In this document: positions 43,186 to 52,428 of the stretch, piece after piece
Numbering within the stretch: position 1 is the first letter of the stretch
Layout: every line of letters begins with the position of its first letter
Assembly (NCBI GenBank): GCA_020635675.1
Contig: JACJZJ010000001.1
Location: forward strand, 806,001 to 870,000
DNA length: 64,000 nt
Origin: Flavobacteriales bacterium
GTDB taxonomy: Bacteria; Bacteroidota; Bacteroidia; Flavobacteriales_F; PHOS-HE28
Direction: 5' to 3'
Notes under the pieces: generated by a model
Databases searched by the model: none
What the model was told of the DNA's origin: nothing
The model's input: the letters and a program-made list of their open reading frames with translations, nothing else
Position numbers and translations under genes: made by a program

Positions 43186-44436
43186 ATGGTCCACCGGCCA
43201 GTTCCCCACGTGCTCGCCCGTGCCGTTCGCTACTATGTCGATTCATTCCGTGACCTGCGCCGCGAGGTCTGGCTGCTGGCCCTGATCACGTTCGTGAACC
43301 GGGCGGGGAGCATGGTGGTGCCGTTCCTGTCGCTCTATCTCACCAAGGACATGGGCCTGACCCTGGAACAGGTGGGTTGGATCATGAGCTGCTTCGGCGC
43401 GGGTTCGGTCGTCGGTTCCTGGCTCGGGGGCAAACTGTCGGACAAGCTGGGTTTCTACGATGTCATGGTGGGTGCCCTGATCGCGTCGGGGCTGGCTTTC
43501 ATCGGCCTGCAGTTCGTCCGGGGCTTCGCGCCGTTCTGCGCGGGTGTTTTTCTGCTGATGGTGCTGGCGGATGCGTTCCGTCCGGGTATGTATGTTGCCA
43601 TTCGCGCCTATGCAAGGCCTGCCGACCGGACGCGCGCCGTGTCATTGATCCGGCTCGCGATCAACCTGGGCTTCGGTCTTGGGCCGGCGATCGGTGGCCT
43701 GCTCATCGCCACCTGGAGCTATGCCGGCCTTTTCTGGGTGGATGGGCTGACGAGCCTGGCAGCCGCTGGCATCCTCTGGACCGCTCTGCCCAGGCGACAG
43801 GCGAGGACGGATGATCGCGGGGCCCGGTCCACCGGCACACGTTCACCCTATCGCGATGGACCGTTCCTTTTCATGCTGGTGATCCTCGTTTTCGTCGGGG
43901 TCGCTTTCCTGCAGTACTTCAGCACGGTGCCGATCTTCTACAGCGAAGTGCACGGCCTGGACGAGCGGGCCATCGGCATCCTGCTCGGCTTGAACGGACT
44001 GGTGATCTTCCTGACCGAGATGCCTCTGATCAAGTACTGCGGATCGCGTGGGCTGGACCCGTTCCGCATCCTGCGCTTCAGCGTCTGGCTGATCGCGCTC
44101 AGCTTCGTCCTGCTCTATATCGTTCCCGCGGTCGCCTTTCTGTGGGTCGGCATCCTGCTGATGACCGTGGGTGAGATGCTCAACTTCCCTTTCATGAACC
44201 GGCTGGCCTATGAGCGCGCCGACAAGGGCCCACCGGGAGCGTACATGGCGCTGTTCACCATCGGATGGAGCGTGGCGCACCTCATCGGACATACGGCCGG
44301 GCTCGACCTCATCGCCCATTTCGGGTTCACCATCACCTGGTACTTCTTCACCGGCGTGTTGCTGCTGGCGGTGGGGATGTTGTACCTGCTCGAGCGGATG
44401 GTGCGCAAGGAAAGCGAAGTTCCGGGGACCGCATGA
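43186..44436 (+). CDS. MFS transporter
   Basis: 416 aa with about 12 hydrophobic segments and the MFS loop motif GGKLSDKLGFYDVMVGALI between the second and third. ATG 43186 (MVHRPVPHVLARAVRYYV) follows the upstream secreted-protein stop by 14 bases; the longer frame overlaps that gene. It resembles drug/proton antiporters of the MFS, but substrate and direction are unknown. No regulator is adjacent. Confidence 0.88.
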   Translation: MVHRPVPHVLARAVRYYVDSFRDLRREVWLLALITFVNRAGSMVVPFLSLYLTKDMGLTLEQVGWIMSCFGAGSVVGSWLGGKLSDKLGFYDVMVGALIASGLAFIGLQFVRGFAPFCAGVFLLMVLADAFRPGMYVAIRAYARPADRTRAVSLIRLAINLGFGLGPAIGGLLIATWSYAGLFWVDGLTSLAAAGILWTALPRRQARTDDRGARSTGTRSPYRDGPFLFMLVILVFVGVAFLQYFSTVPIFYSEVHGLDERAIGILLGLNGLVIFLTEMPLIKYCGSRGLDPFRILRFSVWLIALSFVLLYIVPAVAFLWVGILLMTVGEMLNFPFMNRLAYERADKGPPGAYMALFTIGWSVAHLIGHTAGLDLIAHFGFTITWYFFTGVLLLAVGMLYLLERMVRKESEVPGTA

Positions 44437-44458
44437 CAACGCAACGCGCCGCCTGGTG

Positions 44459-45538
44459 TCATTTCCCACGCATGCGCTCCTCCACCCAGCGGACCAGCCC
44501 CGGCATGGTATGCGCTCTTGCAAAGGCGATCCGTGCCCCGCGTTGCGCCTCGGTATTGAGGGCCACGTACTCCCCGCAGGCGCGGTCGAAAAGTCCCAGG
44601 ACCTCCTTGCGTGCGTGCGCCATCAGGAAGAGGTCGGTCCCCGCATAACTGGACACGTACGATCCCACGACCACGTTCCCCGTGGAGAGATACTCGAGCA
44701 GTTTGTGCGCATTGCTGGCGATGGCCTGCAACTCGTGGGCCTTGTAACAGAAGATCAGGATGTCCGCGGCGCGAAGACGGGGGATGAGGTCCTCTTTCCG
44801 CAGCAGACCATGGAACGTGCAGTTCGCGAGCCTTCGGACGGCCTGGAAATCGGCGTCGGGCAGGTCATCGCGATGAGGGCCGTACATGTGGAAGTGGACC
44901 TCGGGATGGCGCTCCATCATGGCGCGGATCATTGGCCAGTCGATGTAGAGGGTCGCCAGGTTCCCCGCATAGGCCGCGGTGGTCGGTGTCGCGCCGTGGG
45001 AACGGTCGTCCGGCCCTTCCAGCCAGCGTTCGTCCACCATGTGCCCCACGGTGTGGACATCGGCGTTCGGGGCGATCCGACGCGCATGTTCACTGATGGG
45101 TTCGGCCACGGTGATCACCAGGTCGGCGGTGCGGATCAGGCCGTCACCTGTATCCAGGGTGTCGTAGTCCACAAGGTGGAGGATGCGCTCCACCGGCCAG
45201 CTCGGGAATTCCTGTATGCGCGTGGTGTCGAAGCACCAGATCACATCGAAGGGTCGACCCTGCGCGCGCTCGATCCGACGCACCCACGCATTGTGGTACC
45301 ATTCCCTGAGGAAGCGCGGCAGGCGGTTCACGCCGCGGAACCAATGGCCGTAATGGACGATGTCCATGCCCTGGTCATGCGCGATCGCCAGTCCGCGCAT
45401 CCCGTGCACCGGTGGATCCCAGAAACACACCCGGTGGCCCATGCGCACGAGCGTTTCCGCAAGCACGTGCTTGCTGATGTGGACCCCGGCCCAGGGTTCG
45501 GGCGAGATCACGAGTACATGGCGTCCTTGGTGGGCCAT
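44459..45538 (-). CDS. Glycosyltransferase (GT4-like)
   Basis: 359 aa from ATG 45538 (MAHQGRHVLVISPEPWAGVHISKH). N-terminal Rossmann half with LAETLVRMGHRVCFWDPP; C-terminal half YAGNLATLYIDWPMIRAMMERHPEVHFHMYGP, LLRKEDLIPRLRAADILIFCYK and SNAHKLLEYLSTGNVVVGSY, the last corresponding to the donor-binding E-x7-E region of GT-B enzymes. It probably adds a sugar to a surface polysaccharide or lipid. It converges with the MFS gene 22 bases away. Confidence 0.85.
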   Translation of the reverse strand: MAHQGRHVLVISPEPWAGVHISKHVLAETLVRMGHRVCFWDPPVHGMRGLAIAHDQGMDIVHYGHWFRGVNRLPRFLREWYHNAWVRRIERAQGRPFDVIWCFDTTRIQEFPSWPVERILHLVDYDTLDTGDGLIRTADLVITVAEPISEHARRIAPNADVHTVGHMVDERWLEGPDDRSHGATPTTAAYAGNLATLYIDWPMIRAMMERHPEVHFHMYGPHRDDLPDADFQAVRRLANCTFHGLLRKEDLIPRLRAADILIFCYKAHELQAIASNAHKLLEYLSTGNVVVGSYVSSYAGTDLFLMAHARKEVLGLFDRACGEYVALNTEAQRGARIAFARAHTMPGLVRWVEERMRGK

Positions 45539-45645
45539 CCGTCCGGGAGCGCGGCAAAGATGGCATCGGTCCGGACATCGCCCGCGAACGTGATGACCCA
45601 CTTCGAGATACCGGAGCGGCCCACACGGCCCGCGCGTCCTTCCGG

Positions 45646-45653
45646 TACATTTC
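45646..45653 (+). promoter_or_regulatory. -7 element TACATTTC 4 bases before ATG 45658
   Basis: Seven of eight positions of TAnnTTTG, then GGGC and ATG. Confidence 0.45.
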
Positions 45654-45657
45654 GGGC

Positions 45658-46818
45658 ATGCGTTCCATCACCGTGTTCATTCTCGCACTTTTCGTGGGGC
45701 AGGCCACTGCGCAGGTGAAGGGGGTCCCTGTCGGGCCCTCCGGCACATGGACGGTGGGCTACGCCGATACGCTCCTGTTCAACGAAGGCCTGCACTACAC
45801 CGGATCAGGCTACACCGGCCCCGCACCCCTGTTCGTGCAGGTCTGGTTCCCGACGGCCGCCACGGCCGCTGCTCCGCTCACTCATGGCCAAATACGACAG
45901 CGCCAACTCGATGGTCCCCTGCGTGCCGTGTACCAGGAGCTGGTGCGGCGCATGGACTCCAGCTTCGTGGAATACGACCTGCGGTACCCGTTGGGTGGCG
46001 ACGTCCCCATTGACTACACGCCGTTCACTGAGCGACAGGTGCTCGACACGCTCTTGACCTGGCCGACGCGTTGCCACCGTGCCCCCCTTCCGGAACGGAC
46101 GGATGCACCGGTGATCCTCTACCACCACGGCTCACAGGGATCGGGCGACGAGAACGAGGAGATGGCGGAATACTTCGCCTCACGCGGCTACACGTTCGTA
46201 TCGGCCAACTTCCACTGGCCATTGGAGCGCGCGATGTACGGCACACCCCTGGAATGGCGACCGGACCGCGGTTCCATCCAGCGGATGATCGACTTCGCGC
46301 GGGGGCTCACCACTTCGGACAGCGTGTTCTACGTCGGCCATAGCTGGGGCGCCCAGGAGGGATGGTGTACGCTGCACGTGCCCGGTCTCGCACAGGCCTT
46401 CGTCAGTCTGGAGACCACGATCGAATGGAAGACGGACACGGTCGAGATCGAGGACAAATGGCCGCACGTGTTCGAGGCTGTGCGCACGCATCGCTATGCC
46501 TTGCCCATCCTGTTGGTGGCGAACACGGAGGGGGCACCACCATACCCCTTTTTCGTCAATGCTGGTGACGACATTCGGTACTTGGACCCCAGGGACCCTT
46601 TCAGCCACGAGAGCTATACCAGCGCGGCGTTCCTCCGGCTCGCTATGCCCGATGGCGCTTCGCTGCCGGACCGCGCGGAGTTGGAAGCGCAGCACGCGAC
46701 CTATCGGCAATTGCTTCGCGCAATGGCGTTGTTCTTCGACGAGGTCCGGGCGGGTCCGGGCAAGGAGTGGCGCTCCTTCACCAACACGTTCCATGTTCAC
46801 CCCCGTGCGGACCGCTGA
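45658..46818 (+). CDS. Secreted alpha/beta hydrolase
   Basis: 386 aa with a signal peptide (SITVFILALFVGQATAQ). The fold is marked by VILYHHGSQGSGDENEEMAEYFASRGY, the nucleophile elbow YVGHSWGAQEG (Ser229), and a C-terminal HATYRQLLRAMALFF region. The early segment GPAPLFVQVWFPT resembles PAF-acetylhydrolase-like or dienelactone-hydrolase-like esterases of Bacteroidota. Substrate unknown; likely an exported esterase. It converges with the T9SS gene 23 bases downstream. Confidence 0.8.
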   Translation: MRSITVFILALFVGQATAQVKGVPVGPSGTWTVGYADTLLFNEGLHYTGSGYTGPAPLFVQVWFPTAATAAAPLTHGQIRQRQLDGPLRAVYQELVRRMDSSFVEYDLRYPLGGDVPIDYTPFTERQVLDTLLTWPTRCHRAPLPERTDAPVILYHHGSQGSGDENEEMAEYFASRGYTFVSANFHWPLERAMYGTPLEWRPDRGSIQRMIDFARGLTTSDSVFYVGHSWGAQEGWCTLHVPGLAQAFVSLETTIEWKTDTVEIEDKWPHVFEAVRTHRYALPILLVANTEGAPPYPFFVNAGDDIRYLDPRDPFSHESYTSAAFLRLAMPDGASLPDRAELEAQHATYRQLLRAMALFFDEVRAGPGKEWRSFTNTFHVHPRADR

Positions 46819-46841
46819 TCGCTGCCACACGGGGGAAGGGA

Positions 46842-47666
46842 TCAGCGACCCATCCGCGAGAAGCGCAGGACGACGGGGCGCCCATTCCCCGTGGCGAGTT
46901 GGAGCAGATAGAGTCCTTCGGTCAGGTTGGCGACGTTCAGCGACCGCTCCCTTCCGCCGGCGAGCGTGCCCGCTTCAACGACCTGGCCCACACCATTGAA
47001 GATCGCGAAATCCGTGGGCCCTGAAAAGGTGGTCAGGTCGATGTGCAACACATCAAGCACCGGTGTGGGGTACAGCGTGATCATCGGCGGGCGATCGGTC
47101 CCCTGGATCCCCACAAGGTCGGCCAGCGTGTATTCGATGTCGTCAAGGGCCACATAGTCGAGCCCTGCGGAATAGGTCACCGTGACCTGCTGCAACGGGG
47201 TGCCATCGAAGGAGGAACCGGAAAGGTCGACCACATCCCAATCCTGACCGGTGTTGCCGGTGGGTTCGATCAGGAAGCTCTGGGACACCGCGCCGGACGG
47301 CCCCGTGCCTGCGAAGGTGACCGTGCCCGTCGCGTAGCTGGCCCCGTCATCGGAACTCGTCCAGACGTGCACCTTCCGCAATTCGAAGGTCTTGTCCGCG
47401 TTCGCGAGCACGATCCGGGAAGGGGGCGTGTTCGTATTGCCCTCCAGTGCACCCGTATCGATGAAGTAGGCCGAACCGTCGTTGCCGTACGGCGGGTAAT
47501 ACACGATCCGGAAGTCGGAGGTCAGCTGGAAGACCTCGCCGCCCGGCCCGTTGAATTGCGTCGCACCGTCCGCGTAGCCGTTCTCGAAGCCCTCCGTGGT
47601 GGTCTGTGCCTGGAGCGCAGGGTTCATGAACAGGATCGCAAGTGCGAGGGGTAGGTATCGTTCCAT
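46842..47666 (-). CDS. Secreted T9SS cargo protein (274 aa)
   Basis: From ATG 47666 (MERYLPLALAILFMNPALQAQ, signal peptide). The domain TTTEGFENGYADGATQFNGPGG to YVALDDIEY looks like a jelly-roll sugar-binding module. The C-terminal domain MITLYPTPVLDVLHIDL to LTEGLYLLQLATGNGRPVVLRFSR is a type A sorting signal. CTATTTTCA lies about 30 bases upstream, as before gene 35111. No catalytic motif. Confidence 0.82.
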   Translation of the reverse strand: MERYLPLALAILFMNPALQAQTTTEGFENGYADGATQFNGPGGEVFQLTSDFRIVYYPPYGNDGSAYFIDTGALEGNTNTPPSRIVLANADKTFELRKVHVWTSSDDGASYATGTVTFAGTGPSGAVSQSFLIEPTGNTGQDWDVVDLSGSSFDGTPLQQVTVTYSAGLDYVALDDIEYTLADLVGIQGTDRPPMITLYPTPVLDVLHIDLTTFSGPTDFAIFNGVGQVVEAGTLAGGRERSLNVANLTEGLYLLQLATGNGRPVVLRFSRMGR

Positions 47667-47773
47667 GGTATGCGTATGTGTATATGTATCGATGAAAATA
47701 GACGATCGTGAACAGGGCGGCGATCGGAGGACCGGAGCCGGTCGCTGCGGTATCCCGATCTGGGGCCCCATGG

Positions 47774-48061
47774 TCATCTCAGCGCGCTCACCACGCCCTC
47801 GATCGCATCCTTCAGCTTGTCGCAGGCCCGGATCGCGTCCCGCAACAGTTCGGGGCGGGGGGTGAGGGTGCTTTCCCGCAGGACGTCGACTTGGGTGCGC
47901 AGTCCGGCGCTGCGCGGGTCGGTGGCGATGCCGTCCTCCAGTTGCGTGTCGATCCGCCGGACCAGTTCATCATCCATGTGGCCGTGCCGAAGCTCTGTCT
48001 GCAGCATCTCAACCGTACGGCGCAGCACCTTCAGACGGCGGGAAAGGTCCAGGGCGTCCAT
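47774..48061 (-). CDS. Hypothetical helical protein divergent from marR (95 aa)
   Basis: From ATG 48061 (MDALDLSRRLKVLRRTVEMLQTEL), an all-helical, charged protein (DDELVRRIDTQLEDGIATD, RPELLRDAIRACDKLKDAIEGVVSAL). I know no family. It is divergent from the MarR gene with the operator region between them, so it may be a MarR target. Minus-strand GATCTTCG lies 6 bases before this ATG. The frame is open farther upstream but crosses the operator. Confidence 0.6.
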   Translation of the reverse strand: MDALDLSRRLKVLRRTVEMLQTELRHGHMDDELVRRIDTQLEDGIATDPRSAGLRTQVDVLRESTLTPRPELLRDAIRACDKLKDAIEGVVSALR

Positions 48062-48067
48062 GGGCGG

Positions 48068-48075
48068 CGAAGATC
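48068..48075 (-). promoter_or_regulatory. -7-like element GATCTTCG before ATG 48061
   Basis: Minus-strand GATCTTCG, then CCGCCC and the ATG. It matches the GATCTTSG group seen at 14710 and 37023. Confidence 0.35.
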
Positions 48076-48133
48076 GGCATCCGTCCTTCCCTTTTTTCCT
48101 TCGGACCTGTAAAGAATTAACGCCCGTTAACAG

Positions 48134-48162
48134 ATGATACATCATCAATTGATATATCATTG
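48134..48162. promoter_or_regulatory. Twin palindromic operator overlapping a promoter
   Basis: Perfect palindrome TGATATATCA at 48150-48159 and near-palindrome TGATACATCA at 48135-48144, centres 15 bp apart (about 1.5 helical turns), with TCAATTGA between. TATCATTG at 48155-48162 overlaps the second palindrome and looks like a -7 element. The MarR gene starts at 48179, so this is the probable autoregulatory site shared with the divergent gene. Confidence 0.7.
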
Positions 48163-48178
48163 TACTGTCCGAACACCC

Positions 48179-48610
48179 ATGAGCGATCTAGGCAGCGTCG
48201 TCTTTTACACCATCGAGCGGGCCATCAAGACCTACCGTCAGTTCGCGCAGCGACGGCTGGTGGCGGCCGGTTCCACGCTCACGGTGGACCAGTGGTTGGT
48301 GCTGAACGTGCTCGAAGCGGAACCGGGCATCCAGCAGGGCCTGGTCGCCGCGCGGGTGTTCAAGGACAAGGCTTCCATTGCCCGTATGGTGGACCTGCTG
48401 GTGCAGGCGGAACTGGTCGAGCGCAAGGTGCCGGCGAACGACCGCCGGAGCGTCAGCCTGGGATTGACGCGAAAGGGAAGGCGCCAGGTGGCCGAGGTGG
48501 CGACCATCGTGGAGGACTACCGCAAGCAGGCGCTCAGGGGGGTGAAGGCCGGTGAGGTCGCCGCGCTGCGGAGCACGTTGAACAGGATCATGGCCAACTG
48601 TGATGAATAG
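48179..48610 (+). CDS. MarR-family transcriptional regulator
   Basis: 143 aa winged-helix regulator. Helix-turn-helix region QWLVLNVLEAEPGIQQGLVAARVFKDKASIARMVDLLVQAELVERKVPANDRRSVSLGLTRKGR shows the recognition helix and the wing with its D-R-R turn. The ATG at 48179 is preceded by palindromic operator sites; the frame to 48134 would run through them. MarR proteins repress and are released by small phenolic or oxidative signals. Its stop overlaps the start of the trypsin-like protease gene. Confidence 0.93.
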   Translation: MSDLGSVVFYTIERAIKTYRQFAQRRLVAAGSTLTVDQWLVLNVLEAEPGIQQGLVAARVFKDKASIARMVDLLVQAELVERKVPANDRRSVSLGLTRKGRRQVAEVATIVEDYRKQALRGVKAGEVAALRSTLNRIMANCDE

Positions 48611-49766
48611 TGCCCTATTCATCGGCTTGGCGAGCGTCGCCTCCTTCACCCTGCGGTCCGGCTGCAACGAGCCCTTGCCCCACATGGCGCAGCGCGATGC
48701 GGTGGATCCCCTGCGGTCCGGCGAGCGCTTCACCGCGGTGTGCAAGGTGGGCGAGCGGGGAGGGGATGGTACGCTGATCGCGCCGGACTGGGTGCTCACA
48801 GCCGGGCATGTGGCCGAGGGTATGTACCGGCGCAGCGCCGGTCACCTGCAGGTATACTTCGACAACGGCGCGATGCACAACGTGCGCCAGGTCCTCGTGC
48901 ATCCGCGTTTCGAACCGATGGGGCCCTACGACATCGCGCTGCTCCACTTGGAGAGCCCCGTGGTCGGTGTGCCACCGGTGGCATTCTATACCGGAAGCGA
49001 TGAACTGCATCGACCGATCGTCCTCGCCGGGCACGGCGACCGGAGGAACAGCGACGGCAGCTGGGTGCGGGACGGCCGCCTCCGGGCCTATACCAATGTG
49101 ATCGATGCGGTCGACAGCCTGCAGCTGCTGTTCGATTACGACGCACCCGGCGCCGGGGCCACCGAGCAGGAAGGCACCAGCGGCCCGGGTGATAGTGGCG
49201 GACCGGCCTTCATCGGAACCGAGGAAGGCCTGTTCGTGGCGGGCATCAGCTCGATGGGTGAGCCGGGTGTGGACGGTCCGTGCAGCTATGGGGCGGTGGA
49301 ACATTTCGTACGTGTGTCGCATTTCCAGGATTGGATACGCGCGGTGATGGACGCGCCGGAGGACCATCCGGCGTTGGTGGCCGCGGACGAACCGCTTGCC
49401 ACCACGGAAGTGCTGCGCACCGGGCCGGGAACAGGTCGGGTGGCAGCTTTGGGCGATGCGCCACGGGAGCGCGCCGCGCAGCGGATCGTGAACGCGCTCG
49501 GATCAGGTGATGCCGGCAGGTTGCGCGACGTCATCCAAGCGACGTACGCTCCCGAGGTCCTGGTCCGCCGCGATGCGGCGACGATCCTGCAGGCCATGCC
49601 CGCGTTGGTCGCCCAGCTGAGCGGAGCCCGGCTCGATGAGGTGATGGATGTCGGTGAACAGCGGATCTCGCTCCGGATGGTGAACGAGGGCCACCCGTAC
49701 GTGCTGGACCTGTTCTTCCTGCCCTCCGGTAAGATCGAGCAGATGGCGTTCGGGGCGATCGAATGA
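48603..49766 (+). CDS. Trypsin-like (S1) serine protease with NTF2-like tail
   Basis: 387 aa. Catalytic triad His69 (LTAGHVAEG), Asp110 (YDIALLHLES) and Ser198 (SGPGDSGGPAF). A weak N-terminal hydrophobic stretch may serve export. The C-terminal 130 or so residues (RIVNALGSGDAGRLRDVIQATYAP, LDLFFLPSGKIEQMAF) look like a SnoaL/NTF2-like or DUF3887-like domain. The ATG lies 5 bases inside the MarR gene, so the protease is in the same operon and probably under that repressor, an unusual pairing. Substrate unknown. Confidence 0.85.
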   Translation: MNSALFIGLASVASFTLRSGCNEPLPHMAQRDAVDPLRSGERFTAVCKVGERGGDGTLIAPDWVLTAGHVAEGMYRRSAGHLQVYFDNGAMHNVRQVLVHPRFEPMGPYDIALLHLESPVVGVPPVAFYTGSDELHRPIVLAGHGDRRNSDGSWVRDGRLRAYTNVIDAVDSLQLLFDYDAPGAGATEQEGTSGPGDSGGPAFIGTEEGLFVAGISSMGEPGVDGPCSYGAVEHFVRVSHFQDWIRAVMDAPEDHPALVAADEPLATTEVLRTGPGTGRVAALGDAPRERAAQRIVNALGSGDAGRLRDVIQATYAPEVLVRRDAATILQAMPALVAQLSGARLDEVMDVGEQRISLRMVNEGHPYVLDLFFLPSGKIEQMAFGAIE

Positions 49767-49796
49767 ACAGGACCTCCTTCGCTTCGCTCGGCACCC

Positions 49797-51392
49797 TCAC
49801 AAGCGCACCAATCGCGCCTGCACCACCGGCATTCCCGCGTTCGTCGCAAGCACCAGGTACGTCCCCGGTGCCAATTGTCCCAGGTCCAGGTCGGTTCGCG
49901 TACCGCTTGCATGAGCGATCAGGACCACACGACCGGTCATATCCAACAGGAGCACGCGGTCGACGGGCGAGGCACCCCAGTGGATCACCGCACTGTCGCG
50001 GGTCGGGTTGGGCTGGATCTGCATCCGTGCCGCGGCATGTTCCGGCACCGTCGAGACCACGCAAACATCCACCGCGTTGACGCCCGGATCGTTGTTGTAG
50101 GTCGCATCGGCCCACCCGGTGATGTTGTTCATGTCCAGGTCGCTGGCAATGCTCGCAAAATTGGTCGATGATCCGGTGACCACATCCTGCGTTTCACAGT
50201 AGCTGCTGATCCCGCTGCCGTCGGTCTTCACCAGGTAGGTGTTCACGGGGGTCCCTCCCCGCAGTTCCAGGCTGTCCCGGATACCGGTGCCTGCGAGCAG
50301 GAATCCGCCATCGCCCGTCGGCGCAACAGTGTTGAGATGTTCATAGTCACCGCCACCATAGTCCATGGCCCATTGCGTCTGGCCGGAGGCATCGAGGGTG
50401 AACAGCACGGCAAGGCCCGAGCTTTGCGCATCGCTCCAACCGGCCACGGCATATCCGCCTCCGGGCAGCGCGGTCACATCATTGGCGTATCCGTCACCAC
50501 TGGCCACATCGTACTGCTGGGCGGCGAGTACGGTGCCGGTCGTGTCCGTTCGTATCCGGTAGAGCATGGACGTAAAGCCAGTGAACTCGCTGTGATAGAA
50601 GAGGTCGTAGCCGGCGGAGGTCGGAAAAAGACGGACCGGCTCCAGGCTAAGGCCATTGGCGTTCGTGTTCAATTGCCTTACCCACAGTTTGTTGCCGGCG
50701 TCATTCAGCCGCATCAGCCAGCTGCCTTCTGTCAGTAGCAGGGTCTGGCCGAACACCAGCATGCCTCCGTCGGGCGGGAATCGGACATCACCCGCAAGCT
50801 GCCCGGTACCGAAGATCTGGGCCACCACGTCCTTCGTCCAGAGCACGGTGCCTCCCGTATTGAAACGCGTGATGTGCATGCGGCTCTCCAGCCCACCGTT
50901 GTCCAGATCGGTCTCGCCCAGCACCACCACGTCGGTGTTCGGCGCTTCACGCACGCGGAGCGCGCGGCTGCGGAGCACGCCGGTGCCGGAGGCTTTGAAG
51001 TTCTTCGCCCAGAGCACGGAGCCGGCGCCGTCCGTTCGGATCACGAATGCGCTGTCGCCTTGCGTACCGTATCCGTGCGAGCCGCAGAGCAGGATGTCGC
51101 CGTTGGCGGCATGCGCCACGTCGTTCAGCACGAGGTAGTCCGTCGGGTCGGCGGCGTTGCTGAGCTTGCGGCCCCAGAGGACCTGTCCGGTGGCGTCGAA
51201 CCGGACGAGTTGGACCGCGTTCACGTTGGCCATGAAGTCCGAATGCCGGGCACCGAGCACCACATCCCCGTTGGACATCGTGGTCATCACCCGCCCCTCG
51301 CCGAGATCGGCTTCCAGGATCTTCTGATAAGTATTGATCTGCGCCTGGAGGGTGAGCGTAACGCAGGTGAGGAGGGCAGTGAGCATGCGCAT
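49797..51392 (-). CDS. Secreted T9SS cargo protein with propeller-like repeats (531 aa)
   Basis: Signal peptide MRMLTALLTCVTLTLQAQ. Repeats resembling GDVVLGARHSDFMANV, GDILLCGSHGYG, GGMLVFGQTLLLTEG and GGYAVAGWSD suggest a beta-propeller of the kind found in delta-60/Kelch-like surface proteins. The C-terminal sorting domain runs from ARMQIQPNPTRDSAVIHW to LAPGTYLVLATNAGMPVVQARLVRL. TAACTTGT lies about 27 bases upstream on the minus strand. Function unknown. Confidence 0.85.
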   Translation of the reverse strand: MRMLTALLTCVTLTLQAQINTYQKILEADLGEGRVMTTMSNGDVVLGARHSDFMANVNAVQLVRFDATGQVLWGRKLSNAADPTDYLVLNDVAHAANGDILLCGSHGYGTQGDSAFVIRTDGAGSVLWAKNFKASGTGVLRSRALRVREAPNTDVVVLGETDLDNGGLESRMHITRFNTGGTVLWTKDVVAQIFGTGQLAGDVRFPPDGGMLVFGQTLLLTEGSWLMRLNDAGNKLWVRQLNTNANGLSLEPVRLFPTSAGYDLFYHSEFTGFTSMLYRIRTDTTGTVLAAQQYDVASGDGYANDVTALPGGGYAVAGWSDAQSSGLAVLFTLDASGQTQWAMDYGGGDYEHLNTVAPTGDGGFLLAGTGIRDSLELRGGTPVNTYLVKTDGSGISSYCETQDVVTGSSTNFASIASDLDMNNITGWADATYNNDPGVNAVDVCVVSTVPEHAAARMQIQPNPTRDSAVIHWGASPVDRVLLLDMTGRVVLIAHASGTRTDLDLGQLAPGTYLVLATNAGMPVVQARLVRL

Positions 51393-51601
51393 GACGAACG
51401 GGGTTGAAGCGACAAGTTAGGGCCACCGTTGAATGGGCGAAAGGCCCGAGTGCATGATGTCGGATCAGTGCGGCAGCGCCTTTCACCGCCGTCGTATTTC
51501 AGCCGGAGCGCTTTGATAGGAGCACCGCGATCCCTGTAGAAATGGTCCATCGACCGCGAGCGCGCCCAGGTCCGGAACAAGAGGGGCGAGGTAGTGGCCA
51601 G

Positions 51602-52327
51602 CTATTCCCCCGGCACCTGCTCGATCCGCTGCAGCAGGTCCGTCGCCGCCTCCTTCAATTTGCTGAAGCGGTCGATGGAAGTGCGGGCGATCAGCGCCCG
51701 GCGGTCCAATTGCACCTTCAGCAGGTAGCGCTTCTCCGGGTCCAGGTCCAGGTCGTCCTCCACTGCGCCGTCCGCATCGCATCCGAACCCCAGGGCATTG
51801 TTCGATACGAAGGGGCCGAACTGCAGGTCCACGATATAGAGATTGTTGTTGTTGGTCACGGAGGTGAGGTAGTCGTTGAACTGGTAGTAGCGCACGATGC
51901 TGTTCTCGATCCCGGAGTTCCGCAGCAGGCCCAGTTCGCCGGAGGCGGTCATCTTGACGATGGTCGTCTTGTTCGGGACGAAGGTGTGCCGCGTGGTCAG
52001 TCGCCGCAGCAGCGCCTGCAGCGCATCCGTGTCGATCCGGCCCTTCACCAGGACCCGGGCACTGTCGACCTCGGCCAGGAACAGTTCCTCCCATTGGATA
52101 TGTTCCGCGATCGTGGCCTGGTCCAGCACCAGATCGTCCCGCAGTTCATCCAGAAGCTCCGCACGTGCGCGAAGGTCCTGCCGTGACTTGTTCCAGGTGT
52201 TGATGCTCAGCGCGATCAATATCCCGACCACCACCAGCACGATCTCGCCTACGGCGTACACCAGGTAGCGCGTGAAGCGGTTCTCCTTCAGGAGGCGCTG
52301 GCGGATGCTGTTGAAGATGCGGGGCAT
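51602..52327 (-). CDS. DUF6090-like membrane protein
   Basis: 241 aa from ATG 52327 (MPRIFNSIRQRLLKENRFTRYLVYAVGEIVLVVVGILIALSINTWN). The short basic N-terminus followed by one membrane helix and a DELRDDLVLDQ helix is the hallmark of the Bacteroidota DUF6090 family; the remainder is helical. Function unknown. CATCTTGC lies 10 bases before the ATG on the minus strand. Confidence 0.85.
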   Translation of the reverse strand: MPRIFNSIRQRLLKENRFTRYLVYAVGEIVLVVVGILIALSINTWNKSRQDLRARAELLDELRDDLVLDQATIAEHIQWEELFLAEVDSARVLVKGRIDTDALQALLRRLTTRHTFVPNKTTIVKMTASGELGLLRNSGIENSIVRYYQFNDYLTSVTNNNNLYIVDLQFGPFVSNNALGFGCDADGAVEDDLDLDPEKRYLLKVQLDRRALIARTSIDRFSKLKEAATDLLQRIEQVPGE

Positions 52328-52428
52328 GGGACGATCGGCAAGATGCGCGATCCGGGGGAAGTTCCAATTCCTCCTTCCGGAAGCGGACCTCATTCCGGTC
52401 ACATGGCAGGGGAAAGGGAAGGGTCAAG

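Noticed and set aside
44210..45718. 502-aa plus-strand frame
   Set aside because: It overlaps the MFS end and is antisense to the glycosyltransferase, which has GT-B motifs.
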